A DNA stretch of 64,000 nucleotides from Tamarix chinensis (Eukaryota > Streptophyta > Magnoliopsida > Caryophyllales > Tamaricaceae). Each line of letters begins with the position of its first letter. Within the stretch, counting starts at the first letter, position 1. This document shows, in pieces, positions 23,398 through 34,388 of the stretch. The position numbers and the translations under genes were made by a program. The notes beneath the pieces are model-generated. The model was not told the origin of the DNA. It searched no databases and was given only the letters and a program-made list of their open reading frames with translations. The DNA lies in assembly GCA_030549775.1 (NCBI GenBank), contig CM060174.1, positions 69,417,966 through 69,481,965 on the forward strand, written 5' to 3'.

Positions 23398-23890
23398 CAC
23401 CCTTTTCATTGATGCTGCTCATTCCCACGAGCAGAAGGTTCGTCTGACGTGTTGCAGGTAGGAGATGCTTATTTCGATGTCATTGATGTCTATGGGACAT
23501 CAAGTGGGGCTAAGTGATGATTGAGATGGAGTCAATTTCCTTGGAGTGGCGTGGCCGATTTTTCCATTGAGATTATTATCCTTGTTATCTATTAATTATG
23601 TTTGAGTTTTCAAAAATAATTTTATTATTGTTGCCGTTTTTTCTCTCTAAAAAACAATAGCTAGTATTTCAAATTATGCAAAAACTTATGCGTATTCTGA
23701 TTTTCGTATTTATGAATTTGGATTATTTAATAATATTATGTGTAGTTTTTCTTTACCTTAGCACTTGGTACTGGAATAGTAGGAGTGAACCGATCTGGTA
23801 CTGAGTGTGGCGGTGGCATCCCTAGATTTTATGGTTTTTAATTTATAAGTCTTGTTTTAAAAAAATGTGTACAATTTTGGGGGTGTTACA

Positions 23891-24724
23891 TAAGGAAGCT
23901 CTTGATCATCTTAAGCTTATTCTGACACGAGACCCCCTCTAACTTAGACCAACACTCTACCACAAAAGCACAAAACTAGGGGTGAGAAAACTGCATGTCC
24001 TAAGATCTAAAAGGCTTAGGACCCTCCCTAATATCCTTGTCACAGAGTTGAATAGGTAAATGATCATCTAACATTCTTCTAATCCCTAAGCAAGAAAGAG
24101 CTAGATAATTAGAAAGCTAAGCTAGATTAATCAAGAAACAGTCCAAAAGACTAGAAGAACTAGCCCTTATGCTAAGTAAACTTCACATTAGTAGGAGAAA
24201 AATCGATGAACCCCATCCTATCAATCGACTCATTGAAAAATATAATGCCATCACTTTTCGACCATCCCCCTTATCTTTCACTTGGTTGCCTAACCTTGTT
24301 AAAATACCCTATAAAAAGTAGTGGGGCACAACATTGCTGCCCAACAGACCATAATTATTCCCAAAGCCCCTTTTTCTCTTAGCTTAAAATAACCGTAAAC
24401 GAGGAGCATATCACACTCAAAAGAGAACGGGGACTGACATCCTTTAATCAAAATCCATCTACTACTGGTCTTGGAGTTTCTAACAATAAATAATTGAGCA
24501 CCCCATCCAATAATTAGGCCTCTGCTCCTTCCTTGTGTTGAGGACTCCCTTCATTTGACTGATCCATTTCACTAAACTCTGTTTTTCTATGAATCTGACA
24601 ATCATTGGTGCTTTGTTTCTACCAATCCTAAAATCCATAGCCTCTCCTTAGAAATAATAAACTGAATACTAGATAATTTACCAAGTGCTCCTATATCACT
24701 CACATTCCAACTAATAATGATCAT
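23891..24724 (-). pseudogene. LINE ORF2 endonuclease part
   Basis: Minus strand from ATG at 24724: MIIISWNVSDIG..G.LS, then LWILGLVETK. This is the start of the apurinic-like endonuclease of plant LINEs (family: ..ILSWNVRGLG...LQETK). Near the end, GPKPFRS and a following Trp/Lys-rich stretch match the 'GPKPFRF.N.W' block after the endonuclease. Several stops and frameshifts. Similarity ends at the 3' edge of gypsy A (23890), just where the linker to RT should follow; the RT end of the same family lies at 12896 on the other side of A. Confidence 0.8.
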
Positions 24725-26300
24725 AATTATAGACCAAACACCTTAACACCCAAAGTGCTCAATTTCCTTGAAGGATGCCTTTTCCTAATAACTCTTTGGG
24801 CTAGATAATAACCCAAAGTTACCTTCAATCACCCTTCAATGATGTGTCTCCCTCACTGCTACACGTCTACTCCCAATCTACCAATTTTAAAAATTTGTGA
24901 CTCAATACGTTCCTACACAACTAAGAATCTCCCTCTAGATCATGCTCCACTAATGTTGCTTTTGTGGCCATCAAATCTACACTTAATACCTCATTAACAC
25001 TCCTCTCTACCTCTATCATTGCTGCCTTTGACTCTTGATGATCCAAAGAAAAACCAGTATTCATTTTCTTATCTTGAACCAACACTCTCGAGCAGCCCAT
25101 GTCCAAAATTAGAGCTTCCTCTCCCCAAGACACACGAGTGATTGAATAAACCTCTACCCCCTTTTTATTTTTAATGACTATAAAATTCCCATCTCCCTTG
25201 AGCCCTGCACCTGCATGAGATTATTGCTTGAAACTAGAGCCACACCTATTGATCCTGCATAGGAACTCTAGTGAGATGATCGTTCAAATTATTCCTTAGA
25301 TAACATCTCCTTTGAGCATTCTTTGTCCTTGTCCATCTTACATTGCTGCCACGGGATATAGCTCTGGCCGATCTCTTAGGCTACCACCAACACTTCCTTT
25401 CCTCCTACTCGCACCAGCACCTTCTCCTAAATGTCCTACAAGCTTGAAGTGTTGATAGGGACCTTGTTCACATCCATGGATAAACTAAAATCCCTATCTT
25501 CCTTCTGACACACCCACCTACCCCATAGTTGAGCAAGCTAACAGAAAAAATCTTCCATCCAAGCAATCGGAGGGACACCTCCAACCTCCACCCAAGTACG
25601 TCTAACCCTACATGCATCATCTTTCTTCCACCTCCTAACTATCGAGAAAAGTTCATAAAGCTTGTTGTTCTTGTCTATGGCTCTCTGGTAATCCTCCTTT
25701 ATCTCGAATGTGATGAGGAATTTCTAACTCCTCATGTCCCTCACTTTACTTGTTGAGTTCTATGGCCCTAACAGGTTGGGAATGACAATGTCTTAAAGGT
25801 ATGCTTGTGTTAATTCCACCACAATGCTTCTCGTCAGCCACTCCAACTCATCCTTCTGTTCCTTGAGGTGGATTAGTCTAAGCTCCTACTGTCTATGGAA
25901 AGCCAAAAATGTCCCTTTAGTCACCATAGCATACGACCTTGAATCTCTCGGCATTGGTCTCCAACTTTTATGGCTACTCCTGTTGTGTTCTCTTTGATCT
26001 CCGTCTTAAATTTTGGAAGTAGAAGGTTCCTTCTTCCCAAATCTTACCATTCGTACATACAACTTGATCTCAGGTAGAAGCATGTTGTTCATGTTCCTCA
26101 TCGCTTCCATTACTTCAACTTCATTATTGTAACTAATGAAGCCGAAGTTGAGGTTGGAGAGCTTCCTTTCCTTTTGACTGATGTACAAGCCCCCAACATT
26201 CCCTACTTCTTTGAAGATCTCCTAGACTTCAGCAGCTTTGATCCCTTTAGCTAGGTTATCCCTAAACACTATGAATACCTTCACACCTCCACCATGATGA
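24725..26300 (-). pseudogene. LINE ORF1 (RRM-type RNA-binding protein)
   Basis: Minus strand. An RRM-like domain lies near 26290-26006: a 'VFIVFRDNLA' start, GGLYISQKERKLSN, FGFISYNNEVEVMEAM (RNP1-like) and a KLYVRMVRFG end. This matches the N-terminal RRM seen in ORF1 of some plant L1 elements. A later open stretch (25133-24921) with SRVLVQDKK and acidic sequence corresponds to the poorly conserved C-terminal half. The frame is broken in several places. In the intact LINE it would coat the RNA. The 5' end is not defined; it may extend to about 26430. Confidence 0.65.
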
Positions 26301-26830
26301 GACTTTGGCTGCTTGTTTCTATGAAAACTTTGTTGGCTATTTTGAATCAACATATTGTTGTGATTCCCCTTTCTTTGTAGTTCTCAATTGTTACAATCAA
26401 TCGGGGTTAACAACCTTAATCCAAACGTTCGGTTCCTTTTTCTTTAATGTTGTATTCTTATGTATAATAATTTACATTCGATCCAAATTGATTTCCTATC
26501 ATGAATTAATTCCACTTAATCTATATGAACACTAACCTATTATTAAATATTCAAGATTGATATATCTATCTATTTTTTATTTACATTAATATTTTTACCT
26601 ATAATATAGTCATATATTTAGTTCTCCATAGTACTATATTTAGCTTCCTATAGTATTAAATGGTCAATAATGCTTTCATGTCCAGTAGGTTTTGTGATGA
26701 AAGACTAAATGATGTGTACCTAAATGATTTTAATTTTTAATTGAATATTTTTGTTGATATTTGTAACATAATTTGTATATATAACTATTTTTGTTACTCT
26801 ATGATTGATTAGGGAAAATAATAATGGGAT
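26301..26830. other. AT-rich stretch, no gene recognised
   Basis: It may hold the LINE 5' untranslated part near its left side. A short open frame at 26305-26535 shows no known domain and looks like chance. Confidence 0.5.
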
Positions 26831-27469
26831 CTGTGTTGCTAGTTTGTGTTGCTAGATAAGTTGATCCTGATTATTGCTTATATAGTTAGGGAAAATATTA
26901 TATTCCCATATGATACAATTGCCTGATTAACACTAGTAGAATTAAGTAGGCCCACATAGGTAGCCACACAGCCCATATTGGGTTAGCAGGATTGTTGCCT
27001 ACATAACCCTAATTTCTACAATTAGCTAGGTAAAATTAGCTTATGGGAAATAGGATAATTGTATTATTTATTTTGGATCAATTGTAATTAATTGTAAGTG
27101 GGCTAGATAAAATACCCAACACCACCACATTTTATTAAGCATTCATTTGGGTCATTAAAGATGTAAGTTGGGAATTTTTTTTAGGTTAGAAAATTTGTAA
27201 TTAGGCCATGAAAGTTGTAATTAGCTAATATACGATTTTCTTTCTCTGTTGTGTTCTCTCTCTCAATACTTCTTCTTCACTGAATCTCTTGCTGAATCTC
27301 TTCATGTTTCTTGTTCTTTTACCTCAGTTCGCCATTGATTTCAACTAGGCCCTAAGTATTTTGATATTCCTTTGATATTTTATCTCAGGATGATCAAATA
27401 TCGATTTTCTTGATCATATCTCTTTAATTTTTTTGGCATTTTATTTTGGTTTCAATTGAGACATCATCA
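26831..27469 (+). repeat. Element F 5' LTR
   Basis: The right end is fixed by the primer site; the left edge is a guess at TGTGTTGCTAG. It contains a CTCTCTCTC leader (27257-27275) and the 3' segment TTTGATATTCCTTTGATATTT...CATCATCA shared with 30242-30349. Confidence 0.65.
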
Positions 27470-27492
27470 TTTGGTATTAGAGCCTTGGCTCT
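27470..27492 (+). other. Primer binding site of element F
   Basis: TTTGGTATTAGAGCCTTGGCTC directly follows the LTR end; compared with the tRNA-Met site TTGGTATCAGAGC it has one change. Confidence 0.85.
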
Positions 27493-28293
27493 TCGATCTG
27501 TTGCAATCTGGCATTAGTTGTTTGATTATGGTGTTTCTCTTCATTTTTTTGTGTTGATCTCGTACCCCATTAGTGATTATGGTTTGGATCTATCAAGAAT
27601 CGAATGATTCTTGCGTTGATCTTGTGAGTTCCGGTGATAATATTTATTTTGGTATGGATCTTTTCATAATAAGTGAAATCGATGGGTTTGTTGAAGGAAG
27701 CCATCTCGGCCTTCCGTATTTCTATCCATCTGTTAGGGCTATAAAGATCAAATGCATCTGATTAGATCTATTGGGTTTTTTACTCCAGTTCTAGTTGCTG
27801 GGTTCCTCCATTCGGTAGTATTTCTCCTTATCTTTAGTTCTATCGATTTTCCTTTTTCTTGTATTACTTTTATTTTAACTCTTCTGATATTGAATAAAAA
27901 AATCTATGAATTGGAATCGTGCTACACTAAGTGAGTTAATTCAGTGTGCAGGTATAACTCTTATATCGGCAAGTTAATAATATTAATGGGTCTCCTTTTC
28001 CAAGAAGAGGGGCAAATCTTGCTCTCTTTCTCGGGTTTTGACCGCCAACAATCATTGGCGCTGTAAATTCATTCTTGTTTTATAGTTTTACTTTATCTAG
28101 ATCTTGGTTATCTTTGTCAATATTGATAGTCTTATGTGTGGTTCCTTATTCGAACTATTGTCTAACAGATAGACTTTTGTATATTTGTTCATATTAATCA
28201 AATTATTGGGTGATTTTTGGCTATGAGTACTTGTGTGCATTTTGCTGTGTGACAATCACTAGAATAGTCTAGGGATATTAATTAAGTGATAAT

Positions 28294-29530
28294 ATGTCTA
28301 ATAATGGACAATCAGTGAATCAATCAATCCCTTTGACTGGTAATGACATGATAGAAATGATTAGGACATTTCAAGAACAAATGAATGCTCAATTTGCAGT
28401 TCTATCTTCTAATCTAGAAAAAGGCTAGGAGAATAAGATGTTGGGCTTAATAACTTGCAGGGTATTCAAACTTATGAACAACATGCTGGTGCATTAGGTA
28501 GAGATCCTATTGAACATAGGAATAGAATACCTCCTCCAAATAATTTAGAAAAAATAGAGGATCAAGTGTCTAATAATAGTGATAGGAATCTTAGACAACT
28601 TAATAGACATGATAGGGAATTGGATGAAGTTGATAGAAATTTAGGTAACATTAAATTTAACATACCTAGGTTTAATGGAAGGAGTGATCCAGATTATTAT
28701 TTTAAATGGGAAATAAAAATAGACTTTGTTTTTATGTGTCATAACTACTTAGATGAGAAGAAAATCAAAGTGGCAGTAGTTGAGTTTACGGATTATGCTT
28801 CCTCATGGTATTATAATCTTATATCATCTAGACGTAGGTGTGGAGAGCCACTTATACAAACTTGGGATGAATTTACGTCTTTAATGAGAAAAAAATTTAT
28901 TCTAAACTATTATTATAGAGAATTATATAAAAAGTTGCAAACCCTAAGTCAAGGTAATAGAACTGTTGATGAGTACTTGAAGGAGTTAGAAATGGCATTG
29001 ACTAAGGTAGGGATTATTGAGGATGAGGATGCTACTATGGCCAGATTTCTAAGTGGATTAAATTCTGAGATTGCTGATAAGGTGGAGTTGTATCCATATA
29101 GGACCCTAGAGGAAATGGTAAATATTACTATTAAAAAAGAGGGTGAAATTAGGAGATCTAAATAGTTTAAGCCACTTGGGTTTAGGTTTAAAAATAATTA
29201 TAAAAGGAATTTTGGTGGCAATAATTCTAGTAACTGGAAGAATAATGGAAAATTTGAGTTTAAGGGAAAAGAAAGTGAATTCAAATTTAGGAACAAAGCT
29301 GATAAACGTAAAGATATTGTATCTACCAGTGCTAGTGGGTAAGCAAGGGCTAGAGATATTAAGTGTTTTAAATGTGGGGGACTTGGACACATAGCTTCTG
29401 AATGTCCTAATAGGAGAAACATTTTAATCAGAGAGTCTGGTGATATTAATTCTGAGTCTAAAGGAGAAGAATAAGAAACTAATGATCTGATTAATAATTC
29501 TAGTGACTCTGAAGAAGAAGTAGAATTCCC
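28294..29530 (+). pseudogene. Element F gag with intact zinc knuckle
   Basis: The start is ATG at 28294 (MSNNGQSVNQS). A frameshift between about 28430 and 28460 moves it into the main frame. 28455-29162 encodes a typical gypsy capsid: NIKFNIPRFNGRSDPDYYF.WE, FMCHNYLDEKKIKVAVVEF, ASSWYYNL, TWDEFTSLMRKKFI, LQTLSQGNRTVDEYLKE and ARFLSGLN. The frame is interrupted at 29163 (TAG), near 29340 (TAA) and near 29472 (TAA), each where a Gln codon with one C-to-T change would fit. The knuckle at 29367-29410 is complete: CFKCGGLGHIASEC. The family looks like a chromovirus other than A-D. Confidence 0.88.
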
Positions 29531-29531
29531 A

Positions 29532-30032
29532 ATGAATCGTGATCTCTTTGTGGTGTGTAGGGAATTAAATAGCAATAACTTACTAGATCCTAATGCTATT
29601 CAAAGGGAGAATATCTTTCATACTAGATGTTTGACTAATGATAAATGTTTTAACATGGCAATTGACAGTGGGAATTGTATCAATGCTACTAGCATTCTTT
29701 TGGTGTCTAAATTGGCGTTACCAACTACTAAGCATCCTAAGCCTTGTAGACTTCAGTGCTTAAATGAGTTAGGGGATGTTAAAGTGAGTAGGCACGTTTT
29801 TGTAAATCTAAAGTTGGGAAAATATGAGGATTCTATGTTATGTGATATAGTACCCATGCATGTTGCTCAAATTCTTTTAGGGCGTCCATGGCAGTATGAT
29901 AGGAAAATAATTCATGATGGGTATAAAAACATATATACATTATATAAGGATAATAGGAAGATTATATTGGCACCCCTCACCCCTAAAGAAATTTATGATG
30001 ATCAAGTAAAGATAAAATCTGATTATAATTAA
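29532..30032 (+). pseudogene. Element F aspartic protease
   Basis: This 166-codon open stretch, in the same frame as gag, carries MAIDSGNCINATSILLVSKL (intact Asp-Ser-Gly active site), then KHPKPCRLQCLNELGDVKV, MLCDIVPMHVAQILLGRPW (matching the 'CDVVPM...ILLGRPWQ' hallmark) and LAPLTPKEIYDDQ. A short decayed continuation to about 30235 (NLINFLPHNVKDLLEE) is the family's linker before RT, after which the element is deleted. Gag-protease alone could not transpose without helper functions. Confidence 0.85.
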
Positions 30033-30241
30033 GGAGTTAGCTAAGGATAATTTGGATGTTGGGTCTTGTTCGAATGAATTCAAGAAATCATTTGAATTTT
30101 ATGCTAAGAAAGGTGATATTGGATGAGCCTTTGGTCAAAATAAGAATGTGTATTTGATGGTATATAAGGAATGTTATGAGTTCCAATCAAACTTAATCAA
30201 TTTTTTACCTCACAATGTCAAGGATTTATTAGAAGAGTAGT

Positions 30242-30349
30242 TCGATCTTCCTTTGATATTTATCTCATACTGATCAAAGATCGGTTTTTCCGATCATATC
30301 TCTTTAATTTTTTCAGTGTTTTATGTCGGTTTCAACTAAGGCATCATCA
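30242..30349 (+). repeat. Element F 3' LTR remnant (last 108 bp)
   Basis: CTTCCTTTGATATTTATCTCA...GATCATATCTCTTTAATTTTTT...CATCATCA matches the end of the 5' LTR (27363-27469) with about 15 differences. Confidence 0.85.
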
Positions 30350-32025
30350 CAAAATACTTGATTGTCATAAATATGAATGGTGTATTGTGTAAATATTTGA
30401 TAGATAAAACAATGTTGCAATATATCATGATATAATAGTGTACTAAAATACATGTATCTAATTCACTAACATGTTTACATACATTCATACACTATCATTA
30501 TGGATTATATATTATGTTAATATTATATATTTTAATTCTTATTTCCTATTGACCCCCTTTTTTGTGTGTGTGTCTGTCATTCAACAACATAAATTAATAT
30601 ATAATGTGGCAAACATATAATTACCCAAAAAATTGGAACAACATGTATAAATAACTCTATAATATATATTTTTTATTTTGTAATTTTGTATATTCTAGTA
30701 TTAGTATGATTTACCAAATATATATAGCATATGTAATAAATGTATAATATTGAGTTCTATAGTACTAGGTGTTTATAAAAGTTATAGATTTTATTAACAT
30801 ATGATGATCTTAGTGATTTGTTTTTATTAATATACAAAATACTTTTTAGAAAGTGTCATATATTTCTACTAAATCTATAGACACACACACACACATCATT
30901 TTGTTAAAATTAAATGTCATTTTCATCCCTTTAGAATACCTAACATAGTTCACATAATTATATTCTTTCAAATTGGTCCTTCTAGACTTATTATTTCTTA
31001 AATGATTGATCCAATAGACAAAATAAAATAATTCATTGTTCATCTTTAATCACTTTTCTTTTCCCCTAGTCCTTCTCTATGGAGTTAGAATAAGTGAAGA
31101 TCTTAGAGTGTAACAAATTAGAAGAAATTTTATTTATGTGAGCATTTAAGACTAAATGAGTAAATAGGGGAAAAAGAACATAATTATCAATAAAGAAAGA
31201 TAATTAAAAGAAGATATGGGTGGATTGAACTCTATTTTATTAGTAGAAGAATTTATGTGAATGTTGAAAAACATATAAGAATCCTTTTAGATAAAACTAT
31301 TTTGGGTCTAGAATAATCAAAATGACATATAAATCTTTTTCTCTTTTTTTACACATCAAATTTTTTTATTACAACCTTTCCTCCGTGTCTCAGGTATGGT
31401 GGAGTTAATTTGGATATTTATTATTGCACTTTCTTTTGGTAATTATTAGATCTACCTAATGGCGACAAATTAATTTTAACTTTTTTCCTTATAAAATTTC
31501 TTATAATTTCATGATTTTATTTTTCTCTATGAAAATTAAACACATATATACATTGAAGCACTAATTTCAAAATTTTCTTTTTCCTTTTTCATGTAATAAA
31601 ATATGTCAAGCAGCAATTACTATAATAAAATTAAATTTTCTAATCTATCAACTTTCTTCCTTTCAAATTTCAATAGTGCTAATAATTAAAATATTTTCTC
31701 ATGATTTCTATAATTTTTCAATTTCCTTTCCTCCCTTCCAAATCCCTATGGTACTAATAATTTTAAAATTTTCTTACTTATTTTTAATAGTGACCTTATT
31801 AAATTTTCATACCTATCAATTGTTTCTCATGTAAATCCTGACTTTACTAATAATTTTAAATTTTCATAACTTTTTTATGAAAACTTAGCGACTACATTAA
31901 ATTGTCTATCATTAAATAATGTCATACAATTTATCAATTCTTATCATTTCCAAATCTCAACGCTACGGACAATTTTAATTTTTTCTCATGATTTATAGAA
32001 TTTTATTTTCCCTTTAAAAATCCAC

Positions 32026-32028
<3 letters not shown>
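30350..32028. other. AT-rich intergenic stretch
   Basis: No coding domain, LTR or RNA gene was recognised. A short ACACACAC run lies at 30881-30895. The many ATATAT and AAATTTT tracts look like ordinary plant intergenic DNA. Confidence 0.6.

Positions 32029-32080
<52 letters not shown>
32029..32080 (+). repeat. (AT)26 microsatellite
   Basis: Perfect AT dinucleotide array of 52 bp. Confidence 0.97.
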
Positions 32081-32083
<3 letters not shown>

Positions 32084-32933
32084 ATCACTTAATGAACTTT
32101 TATTCTGTTTTTCTTTATCTTTACTCTCTTTACCCTTCATCCTTCTCTATACTTTTTTGGGTGCCTTTTGAATTGAAGATACTTTTTACAAATTAATTTT
32201 TTTATTAAGTATGCATTTTTGAACTTTGTACTCATTACAAGAATGTTTTTTTTTTATAAAAAAAATAGAGGGTTACAACTAGGTATTGACATTTCTTAAT
32301 TTTATGTATTAGTTTTTAATGATTAGTCTATAAACACGTCATCATAATATTTAAATATTATATATTTACTACTTTTTCCCATTAATGAAATTTCTCAAAC
32401 TTAACATATCTAAGTATTAAATTATATCTCCTTAATATATGATACACATATTCATCATATGCATTATTTGATATAATTGCAAGACTTATTGAATGAGCCA
32501 AATAATATTTAAAATAAGTATTTTATTTTTTGCTTTGATTGGATTTATGTTTTGGACAAGAAATAAGAGAAAAAAAGAACATAATAAACTTCTTATTGAT
32601 GTTAAATTAAACTCATAATTAACTTTTTTTAATTTGATGGAAAAATTATATAATCTTATGGAATATTTTTTCTATATATAGTTAACTTACATTAGTTTTG
32701 ATATATTCTCATAATAAAAAATAAATAAAATAAATATGAAAATTTCTAAAAAGGTTGATCTTGATTTATCAAGTAATTTTATGCTTGTGAGTAAGATTGG
32801 AGTTTCAATTGATGTGTTTTGCTTAATTTCAAGTAATCAATCATTTTGGCTCGGAATAAGTGGATATAGGTTTATTTCAATTTAATGTTGGGTGTACATG
32901 GATCATAAATTACTAAATTGAGTAAACTTTATA

Positions 32934-33207
32934 CTCCATTTGTCCTATAATAATATGCTAGATTTCCATTTAATTTTATGACAATATATAGCCCTATTTC
33001 TATGTTTATTTATTTTTATTTGCTATAATGTCCTAAATTAATTTAAAGTAAAAACATAATTTCTATAAATAAATAATTAAAGTAATTTTCAATGTGATGA
33101 TAGATATGAAAATAAAAAAATAAAGGTACTATAAATATACCATTTTTTATATTTTTATTAACACATGTGCAAATATAAATGGGCCTATTTAAATAGGATG
33201 GAGGGAG
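32934..33207. mobile_element. Stowaway-like MITE (Tc1/mariner)
   Basis: This 274-bp AT-rich unit has terminal inverted repeats: left CTCCATTTGTCCTATAATA, right (reverse complement) CTCCCTCCATCCTATTTAA. The terminal 15 bases match 11/15. The outer CTCCCTCC start and a TA dinucleotide on each side (32932-32933 and 33208-33209) are the Stowaway hallmarks. It has no coding capacity and would depend on a mariner-like transposase. MITEs of this type favour gene neighbourhoods, consistent with the SABATH fragment 1.1 kb away. Confidence 0.8.
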
Positions 33208-33449
33208 TAAGTATTAAATCTAAATGACATAAAATGATTATTAAACAATTGCTCAAGATCATTTGTTATAGTTATTAGATATAGTAAGAAAAATAAATAT
33301 TTGACTCCTCTTATAAAAAAAAATAATGTATGGCAATCCCAACTATTATATGCTTACCCAATAATTTTACGGCTATACAATTTTATGTATGTATCGAGAG
33401 TCACGTGTTCCCAATTCCACTTGGTAGCCAAAGCGCATTTTAAAATTTT

Positions 33450-33705
33450 ATATTCTCTCTATTTAGAAAAAGATGTTATTTTATGATTGATTTTTTATAT
33501 TAGAAACAAAGTCATTTTAAAAATTAATATCTAACTTTTACATATATCCTTACTCTTTTTATTATTATAATTATTTATGCATTAATTATTTATCTTTTTT
33601 TAAATAAAAAGCATAAATATAATATTAATGATAATTTTATTAGTTACTACAAAAAATATATAGACTGCAAAATGACTTTCTTTTTTCAAGAGATATATTT
33701 TCAAT
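33450..33705. mobile_element. Possible second MITE
   Basis: The edges show a weak inverted similarity: left CTCTCTATTTAGAAAAAGATG; right, reverse-complemented, TATCTCTTGAAAAAAGAAAG. The interior is AT-rich and about 250 bp. No clear TSD. It could be chance in such AT-rich DNA. Confidence 0.3.
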
Positions 33706-34313
33706 TATCCAGCAAAGCTGAAGCAATATGGCTAGGTCCAATTCCCTTCTTCGAGTGTTTATTTCAAATTTTCAAAATCAATTTAAAGAAGCATTAAATA
33801 AAATATACTCTTTTAATTTTGTTAATTACTTTTATATTTTTTCAAGTACTGAGATGGTAAATGAAATTTATTATTCCATCTCTATCAAAAATAAAGTTAT
33901 TCTATAAATTTACATACTTTTTAAAAAGGTAATAAAGCTAGTGTTAAAATTACAGTTATACTATTTATTAAAAAATAATAAATAAATTAATGCATATATA
34001 ATAATAAAAAATGTGGATAAAAATAAAAATTAGGCTTTGACTTTTTTAAATTTATTATATATATAAATTTAGTGATAAAATGTATTTCTTTTTAATAGAA
34101 AAAGTATATCTTTAAAAAATATAAAATATAAAAAAATGATAAAAGTTAGTTGTTAACTTTTTAAAAGTTTGTCCTTTTATATAAAAATGTGCAAAGTGGT
34201 ACTTTCATAGGGAGAGGGTATTAATTTTTTTGGGATCTACTATTTAATTTGCAATTTACTAACAAAAAAGGCCATAGATACTAAAAAACCGAAGTCGGAA
34301 GAAGGTGTATAAT
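33706..34313. other. AT-rich stretch downstream of the SABATH fragment
   Basis: I looked on the minus strand for the third SABATH exon (a GGRMVL-like stretch and downstream blocks) and found nothing. Another weak MITE-like inverted similarity (CATCTCTATCAAAAATAAAG near 33880 against CTATGAAAGTACCAC near 34205, reversed) was not convincing. Confidence 0.5.
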
Positions 34314-34388
34314 TTATTGGCTGCCTTTGGACAAACTCAGGGGTGGGGGGGCGGAGGAAGAAGACTGAAACCACAATATCGCGCATAC

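Larger units (their letters stand above)
12897..23890 (+). mobile_element. Gypsy element A (Ty3/gypsy, probable chromovirus, Tekay/Del-like), 5'-truncated
   Basis: The LTRs share an end (GGGGGTGTTACA) at 14754 and 23890. Between them lie a primer site, gag, protease, RT, RNase H, integrase and a chromodomain-like tail, then a polypurine tract. The integrase-last order defines Ty3/gypsy. The 3' LTR is complete (4.2 kb, TG...CA). The 5' LTR lacks its first roughly 2.1 kb and begins inside an ATT microsatellite. LTR-LTR divergence in a 480-bp stretch (13005-13480 versus 21848-22320) is about 6-8% by eye. All coding frames carry stops. It is inserted in, or deleted into, a minus-strand LINE. Confidence 0.9.
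19689..23890 (+). repeat. Gypsy A 3' LTR (4.2 kb, complete)
   Basis: Ends TGAAATGCCCC ... GGGGGTGTTACA. Order inside: AT-rich start; a T/C-rich tract (19985-20110); a C-rich, GCC-rich leader-like part (20110-21210) with a TATA box at 20587; ATT-rich microsatellite sequence (21290-21860); a conserved exon-like block with GAGCGTGC..CAAGACCGGTGACATTTT (22052-22115); a 20-bp minisatellite (22421-22560); the GTGTGGACT repeat array; the dyad box (23377); and the terminal 500 bp. At 4.2 kb it is long even for Tekay-type elements. No protein frame is credible in it. Confidence 0.92.
26831..30349 (+). mobile_element. Gypsy-type element F, internally deleted (gag-protease only)
   Basis: The 5' LTR (about 26831-27469) ends TCATCATCA and is followed by the primer site TTTGGTATTAGAGCC. 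Gag, zinc knuckle and protease follow, then a few codons of the pre-RT linker. The sequence then jumps at about 30240 to the last 108 bp of a 3' LTR (30242-30349) that matches 27363-27469. RT, RNase H, integrase and most of the 3' LTR are gone. The gag-protease frame is the best preserved in the window: one frameshift and three in-frame stops. No clear target duplication was found. Confidence 0.85.

Noticed and set aside
27573..27934. Two open frames of about 60 codons between primer site and gag in element F
   Set aside because: They lie in the untranslated leader, have no recognisable domain and no start context; chance frames.
29106..29575. Minus-strand frames of 94 and 125 codons
   Set aside because: Antisense shadows of the element F gag frame.
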